From: Solanum dulcamara
Taxonomy: Eukaryota; Streptophyta; Magnoliopsida; Solanales; Solanaceae
Length of the DNA stretch: 64,000 nt
NCBI RefSeq assembly: GCF_947179165.1
Contig: NC_077240.1
Location: forward strand, 49,102,501 to 49,166,500
Direction: 5' to 3'
Below the pieces are notes generated by a model that was not told the origin of the DNA, did not search any database, and saw only the letters and a program-made list of their open reading frames with translations. Positions 35,504 to 47,645 of the stretch are shown one piece after another. The position numbers and the translations under genes were made by a program. The stretch's first letter is position 1, and each line of letters starts with the position of its first letter.

Positions 35504-36402
35504 GAACCTTTATATATTTTATTAAACAGGAGATCAGATTGTCAGATCTGGGACTTAAGGAGACGAAGGAAACACTACTTTTGGGTGATATTTCTTCTTT
35601 TCTTTCAATTGAATTCAAGTTTTTGTGTTATTAATGATTTTTGTAATTATGTTACAAACTATGAGTGGCTAAATCCTCTTGTTCTTGGGTTGTAGCTACA
35701 AGATGAAGGTTTAAATCTTATTTACTTTGTTGAAAATTGGCTTTTGTATGTGATTACTCCTATATTCTTGGTTTGATTGTTTTAATTCTTGACACCATTA
35801 GACTAAATTTGTTGTCCACCCAAAACTCAAAAGACGGAAAAGGCATAGAACACTAGAATCTAGGGAGCATGTTTGTTCTAGAATTGCCTAGAATAATTTG
35901 GGTATAGAATGACCATGACACGTATCTATACACCATGTTTGGTTACTAAATAGGATGATATGATTAATAAATTTTTGTTGGTTCATGCTTATCCCCACTC
36001 AACAATGTAGTTAAGCTGTCAACAAAACTAGACAATTAGAGGTCAGAAGATCATAACTGTAAAATCAATCCTGTAAATTAGTAATCGAAAGACCTATTGG
36101 ATACCAAATTAAATGATGTTAGATCGGAAATCTATAAGTGCTACCCTGTGATTCTTCCTTAAATTGATAAAATTTCTCTAATATCTTTGAATCATTTTCT
36201 TATATCATTTTTAGTATAATCATTTTAGACATAAATGAACTTAACTCTTGGCAAACACACACAAATAAGTTGATTCATTGAAAAGCTAACCAACGCCTAA
36301 CTAAGCTTTCCTATGGGTTCAATATATGACTCTTTAAAAGGGTCATTATATTACTTTTGAGACTAAGTACACTTGCGTGTAAGTTTGGACGCAATAAGTT
36401 AT

Positions 36403-36415
36403 TGGCGCCGTTGCT
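36403..36415 (+). promoter_or_regulatory. D primer binding site (tRNA-Asp)
   Basis: TGGCGCCGTTGCT: the first twelve bases are complementary to the 3' end of plant tRNA-Asp(GTC), the primer of Athila-group elements. The usual following CGGGG has decayed to AGATT. Confidence 0.85.
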
Positions 36416-36500
36416 AGATTTTTTTTTAATTTGGCAATAGTTTTCCTTTTGAAGTTTCTTTATTATTTGTGTTCGTGTTAACAACTTGATCTTAGCCGTT

Positions 36501-37265
36501 ATGTATTGTAAGAGAATTTACAAAGGCACACTAGACAGAAGTGGGAACATTGTAGAGCCGCTAGTTGAGCCTGAAATTTTTTTGCATCAGTAAAGAAGGA
36601 GAGATGTTGCCCTATATCCCCTACCACATGTAAATCTGGGTGATACTAATAAAGTGCCTATAGAGGTCCCTGTAGAGATGAAAGCTAGGATAGTACATGA
36701 TGTGGAAGTCCCACTCATAGTGAATATCACCTCCAGCATTCAGAAACCACCAGTTGGAGGAAGATTTGAATAGAAACGGAACATGGTGCAAAACTTCTTG
36801 GAAAGTAGTGACACTTATATGCCTAATAGGGTATCTTTTGACTATGTAAGGTTAACATTGTTCCCCTTTTCTTTGTTGGGGGAATCTAAGAGGTGGTTGA
36901 AGTCGAAACCACCAAACTCAATCACTTCATGGAATGATTTGGCTCATAAGTTTCTTATCCGGTTCTTTCCTTCGGGGAAGACAACTAAGTTGAGGGCTGA
37001 AATTTTAAGCTTTAAACAAAAATCTGGAGAAAATTTGTACCAATCTTGGGACAGATTTAAATCTTTACTCATTAGTTGTCCTCACCATCATCAAGCTAAT
37101 GAGGTGTTGGTCCACATATTCATAAAAGGGTTGGAACCCAACACCAAAATTCTTCTTGAATCTGCAGCAGGAGTACAGGCACTAGAGAAAACATATGATG
37201 AGATCTATACATTGCTTAATCGCATAACTCAGGGAAATCCTGAGTGGAACGGAGGAGACTCTTGA
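36501..37265 (+). pseudogene. D gag (Athila-like)
   Basis: Start at the ATG at 36501 (MYCKRIYKGTLDR), which is in frame with the open stretch from 36783. Two stops (TAA at about 36591, TAG at about 36771) lie between. The open part has LTLFPFSLLGESKRWLKSKPPNSITSW, FLIRFFPSGKTTKLRAEILSF, WDRFKSLLISCPHH and FIKGLEPNTKILLESAAG, the usual signature of Athila-type retrotransposon gag. It ends at a TGA after EWNGGDS. Capsid role; not functional here. Confidence 0.88.
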
Positions 37266-38650
37266 CCTATGGTTAAAACACAAGTAGGAATTTTATAAGT
37301 TAATGCGGAGACAACATTGAAGGCACATATTGAAGCAATGCAGAATATGATGACACGCATTTCAACACTTTAACAAAAGGACAACAGCAAGATCCAGTGA
37401 ATATGGTTCACTAACAACACATGTCGTGTGAGGCATGTGGAAGTAGTGAAAATGTGGAAGAATACTGTGGAGCTAATCCCGAGTCAATGAATTTTGTGGG
37501 TAATGCACCTAAGGGTAGAAGTAATCATAACTATGGAAATACTTACAACCCAAATTGGAGAAACCATCCACACTTCTCATTGGGTGGAAATCAGTAAAAC
37601 CAACATCAAGGGTAGACCCAATTAAAACCACAAGGAAGTGAGAAATAGTATAAAAATCAAGCCCAAGGTCAATATAGACCACAATGAGAAGGCCAGAACT
37701 ATAATTAGCAAGACCAGAGTAACCAACAATCAAGCAGTGTAGGAAATATGAGTGTGGAAGACATGCTTAAAAACTCATGAATGATGAAGGTAAGCTAGCT
37801 GCAGACGTTCGTTAGTATCAAATCACTACTCAAAATTTAGAGAAGCGGTGGGACAGCTAGCAAGTGCTCAGAATTCTCTCCCACAGGGTGGTTTACCAAG
37901 TAACACTGATCTAAACCCCAAGAAGGTAAATGCTGTGAGCACATGAAATGGACGAGCACTAGTTGAGCTAGCACCAAAAGGAAAAGGTAGTGAATGCCAA
38001 GGTAAACCTATGGAAATTAAAGCTAGTGAATCTAGCCGACCAAAGATGGAGCAAGAGCCAAAAACAAAACAACCTCCCCCATTCCCATAAAAATTTAAAA
38101 AGAAGAAAGAGGATGATTGTTTTGAAAAATTCATAGACATGCTTAAATAGGTACAAATTAACTTACCTTTGATTGATGTGTTGCAGGACATTCCTAAATA
38201 TACCAAGTTTTTCAAAGATATTGTGGAAAACAAGAGCAAGTTAGCTAAATTTGAAACAGTGGAACTCACTGAAGAGTGTAGTTGAAGAATCTTGAAAAAA
38301 GTTAAGCTTCCAGCTAGACAAAAAGATCCAGGTAGTTTCACGGTACAGGTAACTATTGGTATGTGCAGTAATGCCAAAGGTCTCTGTAATCTAGGTGCTA
38401 GTATAAATTGACCCAAATGTTCCTTTTATCTTAGGGCGTCCGTTCTTACCAATAGGTAGTGCACTTATTGACGTGACTGAAGGTAGATTGACTATGAGAG
38501 CATATGATAAAGTGGAGGTGTGCGATATATATCAGGTACTGAAATTTCCTATAGTCTATGAAGAGTTGTCTGCTATAACTGTCGTTGATGAGAGAGTCTC
38601 AGCTTAATCTATTTTAGCAAAAGATCCTTTGGAAAGAGTCGTGATGGGTT
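37266..38650 (+). pseudogene. D gag C-terminus and protease remnant
   Basis: A knuckle-like CEACGSSENVEEYC and ANPESMNFVGNAPKGRSNHNYGNTYNPNWRNHPHFS (about 37428-37590) are typical after Athila gag. Further on: LPLIDVLQDIPKYTKFFKDIV (about 38165), then IGMCSNAKGLCNLGASIN (protease, DLGAS changed to NLGAS so the catalytic Asp is lost) and ILGRPFLPIGSALIDVTEGRLTMR. Many stops and shifts. A 182-codon minus-strand ORF here (37868-38416) is antisense and not a gene. Confidence 0.8.
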
Positions 38651-39516
38651 AGTAAGTTGAAAAGGACTAAGCTAAAAAGTTAGATAGTGTGCTTGACATG
38701 CCAAATGTCAACATGTGGAGAAAGAATGTGGGACCTTTGAACAGAGAATTGCGTCCTTCACCCAAGCCTTCTCTTGAAGAAGATCTTAACTTGGAGTTGA
38801 AGCAACTACCATCACGTCTAAGGTATGCTTTTCTTAAAGTGAATAATACCTTACCTGTAATTCTTTCATCAGCTTTGTCTGAGATGCAGGTCATAACAAC
38901 ACTTGAGGTATTAAAAAAGCATAAGAAGGCAATTGGATGGCAAATGTCTGATCTCTATGGTATCAACCCCTCTTTGTACATGCATAGGATTTTCATGGAA
39001 GAAGAAAATAAGGCTAAAGCACAACCATAATGTCGGTTGAACCCTATCATGAAAGAGGGGGTAAAGGAAGAGATAATTAAGTAGCTAGATACAGGCATAA
39101 TATACCCAATTTCTGACAGTAAGTGGGTAAGCCCAGTTCAGTGTGTACCAAAGAAAGGGGGAATGACTGTAGTGAATAATGAGATGAATGAGTTAAGCAC
39201 CATAAGAACAGTAATTGCCTGGTGTATATGCATGGACTACAGAAAGTTAAATGATGTTACAAGGAAAGATCACTACCCTGTGCCATTAATTGACCAAATG
39301 CTTGATAGGTTAGCAGGCCAAGCGTACTATTATTTCTTGGATGAGTATTCGGGGCACAACTAGATTAGCATTGTACCGAAGGACTAGGAAAATGCAATGT
39401 TCACATGCCCGTAAGGGACATATGCATTTAAGGGTATGCCATTTGGTCTTTGCAATGCTCCTTCCACTTTTCAAAGGTGCATGATTGCTATATTTCATGA
39501 TATGGTGGAAGAGTTT
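38651..39516 (+). pseudogene. D reverse transcriptase, 5' part
   Basis: LKQLPSRLRYAFL, VLKKHKKAIGWQMSDLYGINPSLYMHRIFMEE, then EEIIK, stop, LDTGIIYPISDSKWVSPVQCVPKKGG, CMDYRKLNDVTRKDHYPVPLIDQMLDRLAGQAYYYFLDEYSG (catalytic Asp changed: FLDEYSG where FLDGYSG is usual, Asp kept), TYAFKGMPFGLCNAPSTFQRCM. It stops at HDMVEEF (39516), just before the FMDD motif, where A3 begins. Matching sequence resumes only in integrase at 52146, so about 2 kb of D is gone. Confidence 0.9.
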
Positions 39517-40217
39517 TGTTATGACCCAACTCTGTAGGCCATGACTAGTGCCCGAACTAGAAACTCGTGTACACACCTGTTAACTATAATCAACTCACGT
39601 ATAATATAGAACTTAAGGAAACAAAATGACATCTCGAAATTATCACATATTTATTTATTAACACAACCTGTCTCCTGAAGAGTTACAACATCAAAAGATA
39701 ACATAGTACATAAGTCAAAAAGCCTGTTATAATGTGTAGGAATGTCCCAACTATACATACATAGGTGATAAGGCTGCCACTACATACAATATCCCAAATT
39801 ATGCATATATGCAAACCGACAAGGCTGCCACTACAAAGGGGCACATCCCCAAAACATAAGTTATGTTAACATAGCTGGACAATGTATATATATAACCCAC
39901 ATATATATCTACAGACCTCTAAGAGAATTAACAGTAGCATTTGATAGGACAAGGTCCTGCTGTACCCTTTTATAAACAAATATATACAACAAAAGGATCA
40001 GTACCAAAAGTCTAGGCTCTAAGATAATGGAGCTCTCCAAAATAGCCGAAAGCAAATCCTAAGCTGGAGGATCCCTGAAATAAGTATCTGTACTTGCGGG
40101 CATGAAACACAGCCCCCCGAAGAGAGGGGGTCAGTAAGACATATGTGCTGAGTATATAAAGCATAAAATACCATAAAGGAGATCACATCTGAAGTAGAGA
40201 TTCAGGAGATAAGTATG
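39517..40217 (-). repeat. A3 solo LTR, left segment
   Basis: Starts TGTTATGACCCAACTCTGTAGGCC, the 3' end of an A-family LTR on the minus strand. Interrupted at 40217 by A4 and continued from 49303. Its own flanks (AGTTT on the left, TATCA on the right) do not match, consistent with a deletion in D rather than a clean insertion. Confidence 0.8.
40213..40217. repeat. Target site duplication of A4, left copy
   Basis: GTATG, repeated exactly at 49303-49307. Confidence 0.9.
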
Positions 40218-40981
40218 TGTCACGAACCAACCCTGTAGGCCGCGACTGGGGTCCGACCTGGACCCTCTTATGCGTATTTATCAGCTACACTTAAGTTGAA
40301 CCGTATGTGATATAATACTATACACAAAAACCTCAATAGTTTAAAACTTTTTTATGTACTTGTAGCCTCTTTCATTCGTATCATATCATGAAAGGGCACG
40401 CGCCGATGAGGCTGCCATAACATAAAAACATTTACAACATGCCGTATAGGCACAGTCGAAACAAACTTATAAACAATCCACATCCATATGTCTACAGACC
40501 TCTAGGAATAGTAACAACAACATATGGTGGGACAGGGCTCCCTCCGTACCCCTAAATGTACAATTATATACATTAAGTGTCCAGTATCAAAAATTAGGCT
40601 CCAGAATAGTGAATCCCTTCCAACATAGCTGAGAGGAACTCCTAAGCTGACGGATCTCTAGAATGAACATCTATACCTATGGGCATGAAACCCAGCCCCC
40701 CGGGGAACGGGGGATCAGTACGATATATGTACTAAGTATATAAAGAATAACGCATCACAACTGAGAGAACAATTGAAATAGGGATGTAAGAAACAAGTAT
40801 AATAGTTAATAAGGCACTATACCTGCATCTTATAACATAAGGGCATGTACACCATCTTCACATACCATATCCGGCCCGCTAGGGGACTCGGTGTTACCAT
40901 GTCATCGCATACGGCGTCGTGTCATATGTTACGATTACATTATTATGTTTTCACATGCATGCCTATCTATCATTACATATC

Positions 40982-41278
40982 ATACTGTACTCGGCCCAGT
41001 ATGGGTCTCGGTGTTATAATCATATCATCACATACCGTACCCGGCCCATTAGGGGACTCGGTGTTATCATCATATCATCATATACCATACCCGACCCTTT
41101 AGGGGACTCGGTGTTATAATCATATCATCATATACCATACCCGACCCATTAGGGGACTCGGTGTTATAATCATATCACCATATACCGTACCCGGTCCATT
41201 AGGGGACTTGGTGTTATAATCATATCATCATATACCGTACCCGACCCATTAGGGGACTCGGTGTCATAATCATCATAT
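40982..41278 (-). repeat. 50-bp tandem array, A4 3' LTR, 6 units
   Basis: Units start at 40982, 41032, 41082, 41132, 41182 and 41232, consensus ATACCGTACCCGGCCCATTA then GGGGACTCGGTG. The right LTR also has six. Confidence 0.9.
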
Positions 41279-42414
41279 ACCTTGTCTGAGTTATTCCTTA
41301 TCCTGTTCGCCTCGTCGTCCTTTGAACCTATCCAACATAAAAGTAATCTGAATATCAACCCTTCTTAACTTTCCAGCATCTTAGGTTCCACCTTAGTATT
41401 AATGGAATCTATTTCCTTAGTCCTTTCCTCGACTAGTTCTTTAGTTTGTTAAGGCGTTAACTAAAATTGGGCAGCACCCCCCCTACAATGTGCCCTATCC
41501 AAATTTACAATTAGATCCCTAAGACCTACAACCAACCAACAACAACAACCTGCAGCAATTCACACCAACAATATACAACATAAACTCCAAATGACTTATT
41601 CAAAAATACGATATCACAATAGGGCGTCTAGCCTTTATTTTGTAACGCCTTTAACTATACGAAACGAGGGGTAGTGTGGCTTCAACCAGAAACATAAACA
41701 CACATTTTAGAATGCATTTAGTCCCTGCAATAATACATTACACCCCTGCAGCAGCAACTCACACGAACAATGCCTTACTTCGACGACAATTCGACTATAA
41801 CGACTACAAATTGGATTGTCTTCAACGCCAAGCATTTCTATCCTGTTTTCACGTTTACAGCCACACAAAAGGTGTATAATACACTCAATAACAACACCAT
41901 ATAGTCCAAATTGAAAGGAGAAACCTTACCTTACCCGAATTTAGCCAAAATTGACAAAGCGCAACTCGGAACTTCTCCAAACGCGCTGAAATTGAGCGGG
42001 CTGTTTGTGTTACTTCTTCGCTTCCCAAAATTGAACTTTTATGTTATTAAACACCATTATACAACTTAGGGACAATTTAAATAATTAATTCATGGAACGA
42101 AACCCGGAGGCTTACCCCAAAAGGGCCAAACCCGTAGCCCTCCTTCCTTGCCCCTTTAACGTTTTTCTCTTCTTTTTCTTCCAAATTTCCGATTGTAAAG
42201 CTGAAGTTTTGGTTCCATAAACATAATAAAACACATATATACATATCCAAGTACTTAGGGAACATCGTGGATAATTAATTCACGGAAGAAAAGTGAAAAA
42301 CTTACCTTAATTCTTCTTGAACCATGGCTGCCGTAGTACTCTCTTCCTCTCACGTTTTCTCTCTATGTTTGGCTGATTTTTTTTGACTCCAAATGGCTTA
42401 AGAGTCGTTAACAC

Positions 42415-42424
42415 ATATATATAT
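42415..42424 (-). promoter_or_regulatory. TATA box, A4 3' LTR
   Basis: Alternating ATATATATAT between the AGGGTGACAC boxes and the leader; counterpart at 48783-48790. Confidence 0.5.
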
Positions 42425-42544
42425 GGTTCCTTAGGAAGTGATATGTGTCATCCCCTAAGGGTGACACGTGTCAAGCCCTTATTGGGCTACGGATCCACCC
42501 TTAACCTCCAAGGCTGCCACGTGTCCTTGGTGGGTCCCACCCCC

Positions 42545-42592
42545 AAGTAGGTGGGTCACCTACTTGACCCCAAGAAGGTGGTTCACCTTCTT
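42545..42592. repeat. Two hairpins, the second with matching arm changes
   Basis: First: AAGTAGGTG, GGT, CACCTACTT (42545-42565). Second: AAGAAGGTG, GTT, CACCTTCTT (42572-42592). In the second both arms differ from the family motif at the same paired position (T-A to A-T), so pairing is kept. Confidence 0.85.
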
Positions 42593-42979
42593 CCATGTGG
42601 CACTTCCCTAGTCTGCCATGTGGCACCTCCTTTTGCTGCCACGTGTCGCCTTCTCCTCTCCCCCGTGGGTTCATAATCTCGTCTTGTCTTAAGAGCCGAT
42701 GTAATCCGCACTACATAAGATTTATATATCCTTAAGCAACTTAAATGTATAAGACCCTTAACTTAGTGGCTTACGTAGGTAAATTGAGTCCTACGACTCA
42801 TTTCTTAGCCTCCAACTCTTTTTGGATTCTTATGACTCTATTTACAACCTTCCTTCTCGCGAGGTATCACAATCTTCTTTCCTTAGAATTGTTTGGTGTG
42901 TTAGGACAATAAGGGTCTCATGGCTACTTTAAAGATGATTAAGGACACGTGTCAAGGTTCAAAAGTGCGGGGTATAACA

Positions 42980-42994
42980 TCCTTCCCCCCTTTA
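42980..42994 (-). promoter_or_regulatory. A4 polypurine tract
   Basis: Minus strand AAAGGGGGGAAGGA next to the LTR start at 42979. Confidence 0.88.
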
Positions 42995-43028
42995 GAACAT
43001 TCATCCCCGAATGTTAAATAAATTTCCC

Positions 43029-43960
43029 TTAAGACTTTATACAGATCATAGGGAGATTCCTTTCTACTAGAATAACATACATTTTCATCCGAGTAATTAA
43101 TATACAAGTTTTAGGACTAGGATTATCTGTAGACATCGGGAATAGGTACGGACACCTGTGTTTCATGTCCTCTTTAACTTCCCAGGTTATGGCTTCACGA
43201 TTCTTATTCCACCATAGTACCTTGACGGAAGCTATGTCCTTAGTTCGCAACCCATTTAATCTGCTGATCCCGGATGGAAATAGGTTGCCCCTTATAGGAT
43301 AACTCCCTATTACGTGGACTTCCTCCATGGGAAATATTCTGGGAGCATCGTTCACATTCTTGCGGAGCATTGATCTATGACAACTGAATGTATTATTTCA
43401 AATCGGACGGTAGCTCCCACTCATAGGCAGCTTTATCTATTCTACAAATGCCCTGAGAAGGATCAATGTATCCCCTTCTTGCCAACTCTAGGCTTCTAAT
43501 CAATAGCTTGTCCCAGATTAAGCTTTACTTCATCAATAATTTACTGGATCCCCTCTGGGCCTATCCTTTAGTCGAAGGGCAAAATGTCATACTAAGATTC
43601 ACCTGTGTTCCCAATCCTTACCGAAATGATCTCCATCGATTAGCCGTACGTTGAACTTCCCAGTCCGAGATAATAGATGTGGGAACCCCGTGAAATCTTA
43701 TTGTTTCCTTGCTATGTCATCTCGTATAACCCTTAGCTGAATATACCTTCCTAATTGGAAGAACATAGTTTAATTTTGTCATCTTATCTACCATAACCCA
43801 TATGAACTTATACTTCCGTAGAGTGCGAGGTCAGCCTGCACTATAACCTACATTAAATCGCCTTCCATTTCCGAGTCAGAATTCCCATCCCCCATAACAG
43901 GCTACCAAGCCTCTGATGCTCCTCTTCGTTTAAGCCATTATACAACTCCTCTTAATTCAA
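43029..43960 (-). pseudogene. A4 integrase and chromodomain-like tail
   Basis: Reading on the minus strand: EHQRLGSLL (about 43930), WVMVDKMTKLNYVLPIRKVYS, PTSIISDWEVQ (first two catalytic Asp), NLSMTFCPSTKG. Then comes a deletion that removes the catalytic Glu and the middle, and the text resumes as GICRIDKAAYEWELPSDLK. The tail (43370-43029) has MLRKNVNDAP, LRTKDIASVKVLWWNKNREAITWEVKEDM and CPYLFP, a chromodomain-like end. Frameshifts and stops throughout. Same content as A2, confirming that both belong to one lineage. Confidence 0.83.
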
Positions 43961-46565
43961 CTTGTAACACCTTAGGTATGCTATCTTGCTCCTTTACTCA
44001 GATCTTCCTTCCAGTTTTATTACCATACGTTATACTGTAATTCTTACACAAACATGTGTAGGTACGTAGAGACATTTAGAAAAATGCTTTAGTGTCGCTA
44101 TACTAGCGGCTTACCTCCTTCGATCGAGGTCAGGGCTCCGCTATGACTTTTGTCCTTAATACCGATTATATCTTAATAGTTCTGCCTCGAACCATCTTAC
44201 ACTTTTCTTTAATAGATTCTAAATATGGAAATCACATTGCTATTACTAACTTCATTTTATCGAGTAATCATTTGACCTCTCTCTTAGTATGCCAATGTTC
44301 GTAAGCTGCATAACTATTCTTGTGCCATTTTCACTAGGTGCGTTGTATTTCAGTCATAATCTTTTCTGCTCTTGGCTTACTCTGTTCTATATGTGTCATT
44401 GTACTAACATGCCTTTATAATCTCTTTTTGTCATACTTGTTTCGTTCCTTTTCTCACTTCCCAGGGGGTCACGCATCCCAGTGCTACTCTCGTCCAAGCA
44501 CGCTTAACTTCGGAGTTTTGATGGAATTCGGTGCATTAGTGCGGGTATAATCATGTCCATCCCTTATGGGGTCTCATTTGAAGTTTAAGTGTTCCCATTT
44601 ACATACGATAGCGTCAGTCGATTTTCTCTTATGCTTGTACTTCTCTTGTCCACTTCCCCCCTTTTAGGGTGTACCCATGTCATCTCCATTTATTTTCAGC
44701 TATTCACACGCGAACGATTCAATTCCAACATATTTAACGTGCTGCACCATATCTACATGTTCTGTTAAATCTTCCATATGTTAGGTTGCCTTTATAGGAA
44801 ACCCTAGAACAACCGTAGAGTGCTTTAGTATTTGGAATATATCATATAAAATCTCATCTAACGATTGATACTCGAGTAATATCCGTAATGTAGTAGTGCA
44901 TTCATTCCAATAGTAATTAGCGGGGGCTCATAATTGGTGCGAATTCCCTATTCAAGTGTACTTATACTTTAATGACTCATGTTCCAAGCTTCATCATTAT
45001 ACTAACTTTATTCCCATGGATACAGCTTATTCTTATCATAACCTCACAATGCAGCAGTTGTTCTGCAAATCGACATACCCTCTCTTGTAGGTTCTCACTA
45101 ATCATCAAGGTGGAGTCACGTATATTAACTTCGTTATGCCTTCTGAACTTTCATCTTTGTCATGTGCTTCAGGCTCCCTTCTAATCCTGCTTAAAACCAT
45201 ATTAACTTCGTTGTGGTAGGGGCCTTATCTTATTAATCTTTCATCATACTATACTTTCAATTCGTAACTGTCTATCTCCCTTTTTATTCAGTACTCATAC
45301 TTAATTAATCACATATATCTTGAACGCCTATATTATAACTTCTCTATTATTCCTCCAGCTCATTTTCATTTTTTGTTGGGCACAAGGAATTCCATATTAC
45401 TCTTTATTTCCTTGTACTAGTTACCTTTTTTGTCATCACACAACCTTTATTCGAAACTTTCCTTACTAAGCTTTACTTATTCTCACAACGGTTTTTGTTA
45501 TATTCACCTGGTACCCTGTTCACATTCAATCCTATAGTATAACACCGCTTGACTTTCTTCACGATTCTTACTATGGGCTACCTACCTTTCTTAGTTAGTA
45601 TTATCCTTAATGATTCACAAGCTGTCTTATTAACACTTCATATCCGTCACAATTCTTTATCCATCGTACTTTTGTCTTAATCATACTGTTACTTCCTTCA
45701 ACTATAACTTGTCATAGTCTATCCCTATGTATCAATTCAGGCGATTCCTTACTATATCGTTTTATCCCGATCTATCAGTCCTCTCTGAGTCATCTTCTTT
45801 GGCTTATAGGTCCTTTCTAACTTCGTTCTACTATTCCAGTATCGACCTCCTAGTTTCTATTGCTATTAACTCAGCAATTAACTTATTTCTCGAGGTCAGC
45901 CATACTCGTTTAGTCAAATCTCATCATTATTGTGAGAACAACCTTTCAAGACATACTACAACCCTGTATCTTATTCTCCTCTTATTTCTAGGAAAATTTG
46001 GGCAGAGTTTCCTCTATATTTCTTACTATCTTAACAGCTGCACACAGAAAATACCAACAATGCCTCACAGGGCACACAAATATATATTCGTATCGTATCA
46101 TATCGCAGCCACCCAGGGAACATATATATATTTATATCATCTCATATCGTATCCACACAGGGTGCCCACATTAGCAGTATGAACATGGACTTACCTCATA
46201 TGTCCCCTCAAACTGCACCTATTGCACTTTCCTATATAATTTTCCTTTCAGTTTCCAACTTTATATATCAATTGTATTAAAAAACCTTACCTGATATAGG
46301 TTCTTCGTGCCTTTACTTACCTGCGTGCTTCGTAACATCCAATATTGTTAGTTACTTTCTTCTATCGGCGTTGTCCTCCTACTAAAATCGCAGGTTAGTA
46401 TGAGGAATTTCATTTTCTATAGCTCGGCTCTATTGCACGATCTTAGATATGAAAGAAAGTAACATCCTAAATGTCCTGTAGCCTTCTGTCTATAGATATG
46501 GTGCACAACACACTGATAAACAAGACTCTACTAGACACGATCTGTAGATATTCCAAGGATGAACT
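43961..46565 (-). other. A4 internal region with no recognised protein
   Basis: About 2.6 kb between primer site and integrase. No gag, protease, RT or RNase H motif in any frame. It matches the A2 region 16945-20139 in several stretches, in the same order. The 151-codon plus-strand ORF at 45727-46182 is antisense to the element and lacks any family match I know. Confidence 0.7.
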
Positions 46566-46577
46566 GCTCTGATACCA
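46566..46577 (-). promoter_or_regulatory. A4 primer binding site (initiator tRNA-Met)
   Basis: Minus strand TGGTATCAGAGC, a perfect 12-base match, four bases inside the LTR edge at 46582. Confidence 0.9.
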
Positions 46578-47348
46578 CTTCTGTCACGACCCAACCCCGT
46601 AGGACACGATTGGGGTCCAACCTGGACCCTCTTATGTATATTTATCAGCTACACTTAAGTTGAACCGTGTGTGATATAATACTATACACATAAACCTCAA
46701 TAGTTTAAAACTTTTTTATGTACCTGTAGCCTCTTTCATTCATATCATATCATAAAAGGGCACGCGCCGATGAGGCTGCCATAACATAAAAACATTTACA
46801 ACATGTCGTATAGGCACAGTCGAAACAAATTTATAAACAACCCACATCAATATGTCTACAGACCTCTAAGAATAGTAATAGCAACATATGGTGGGACAGG
46901 GCTCCCGCCGTACCCCTAAATGTACAATTATATACATTAAGTAACCAGTATAAAAAATTAGGCTCCAGAATAGTGAATACCTTCCGACATAACTGAGAGG
47001 AACTCCTAAGCTGACGGATCTCCAGAATGAACATCTATACCTGCAGGCATAAAACGTAGCCCCCCCCCGAGAAAAAAAGGGTCAGTACGATATATGTACT
47101 AAGTATATAAAGCATAACGCATCACAACTGAGAGAACAACTAAAATGGAGATGCAGGAAACAAGTATAACAGTTAATAAGGCACTATACCTGCATCTTAT
47201 AACATAAGGGTATGTACACCATCTTCACATACCGTATCTGGTCCGTCGGGGGACTCGGTGTTACCAATGCATCGTATATGGTGTCGTGTCATATGTTACG
47301 ATTACATTATTATGTTTTCACATGCATGCCTATCTATCATTATATATC

Positions 47349-47645
47349 ATACTGTACCCAGCCTAGTATGGATCTCGGTGTTATAATCATATCATCACAT
47401 ACCGTACCCAGCCCATTAGGGAACTCGGTGTTTTCATCATATCATCATATACCGTACCCGGCCCTTTAGGGGACTCGGTGTTATAATCATATCATCATAT
47501 ACTATACCCGGCCCATTAGGGGACTCGGTGTTATAATCATATAATCATATACCATACCCGGTCCATTAAGGAATGTGGTGTTATAATCATATCATCATAT
47601 ACCGTACCCGACCCATTAGGGGACTCGGTGTCATAATCATCATAT
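47349..47645 (-). repeat. 50-bp tandem array, A4 5' LTR, 6 units
   Basis: Units start at 47349, 47399, 47449, 47499, 47549 and 47599. Same unit order as in the other LTR. Confidence 0.9.

Larger units (their letters stand above)
35148..36400 (+). repeat. D 5' LTR (Athila-like, about 1.25 kb)
   Basis: The 3' limit is fixed by the tRNA-Asp primer site at 36403. The 5' limit (TGTAACCAACC at 35148) is my best guess because no second LTR of D is in the window. It has GTCCGCATTGCGGAC palindromes (35284-35459), a TATA box at 35496, and no coding potential. Confidence 0.65.
40218..42979 (-). repeat. A4 3' LTR (2762 bp)
   Basis: Minus strand starts TGTTATACCCCGCAC at 42979. Includes six 50-bp units (40982-41278), two hairpins (42545-42592), a run of G-box-like ACACGTGTCA / CCACGTGTC boxes (42440-42650) and TATATATA at 42415. 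Confidence 0.92.

Noticed and set aside
37868..38416. 182-codon minus-strand ORF
   Set aside because: Antisense to D's gag/protease frame, whose plus-strand motifs (LGRPFLPIG nearby, NLGASIN) are clear; composition is typical of a shadow frame.
40982..41278. Regular 50-bp repeats resembling a CRISPR array
   Set aside because: Units are contiguous with no unique spacers, and the setting is a plant LTR.
45727..46182. 151-codon plus-strand ORF
   Set aside because: Lies in A4's leader on the opposite strand; the matching A2 region has no open frame.
46566..46577. tRNA-like sequences at LTR edges
   Set aside because: Only 11-13 bases match a tRNA 3' end; they are primer sites, not tRNA genes.
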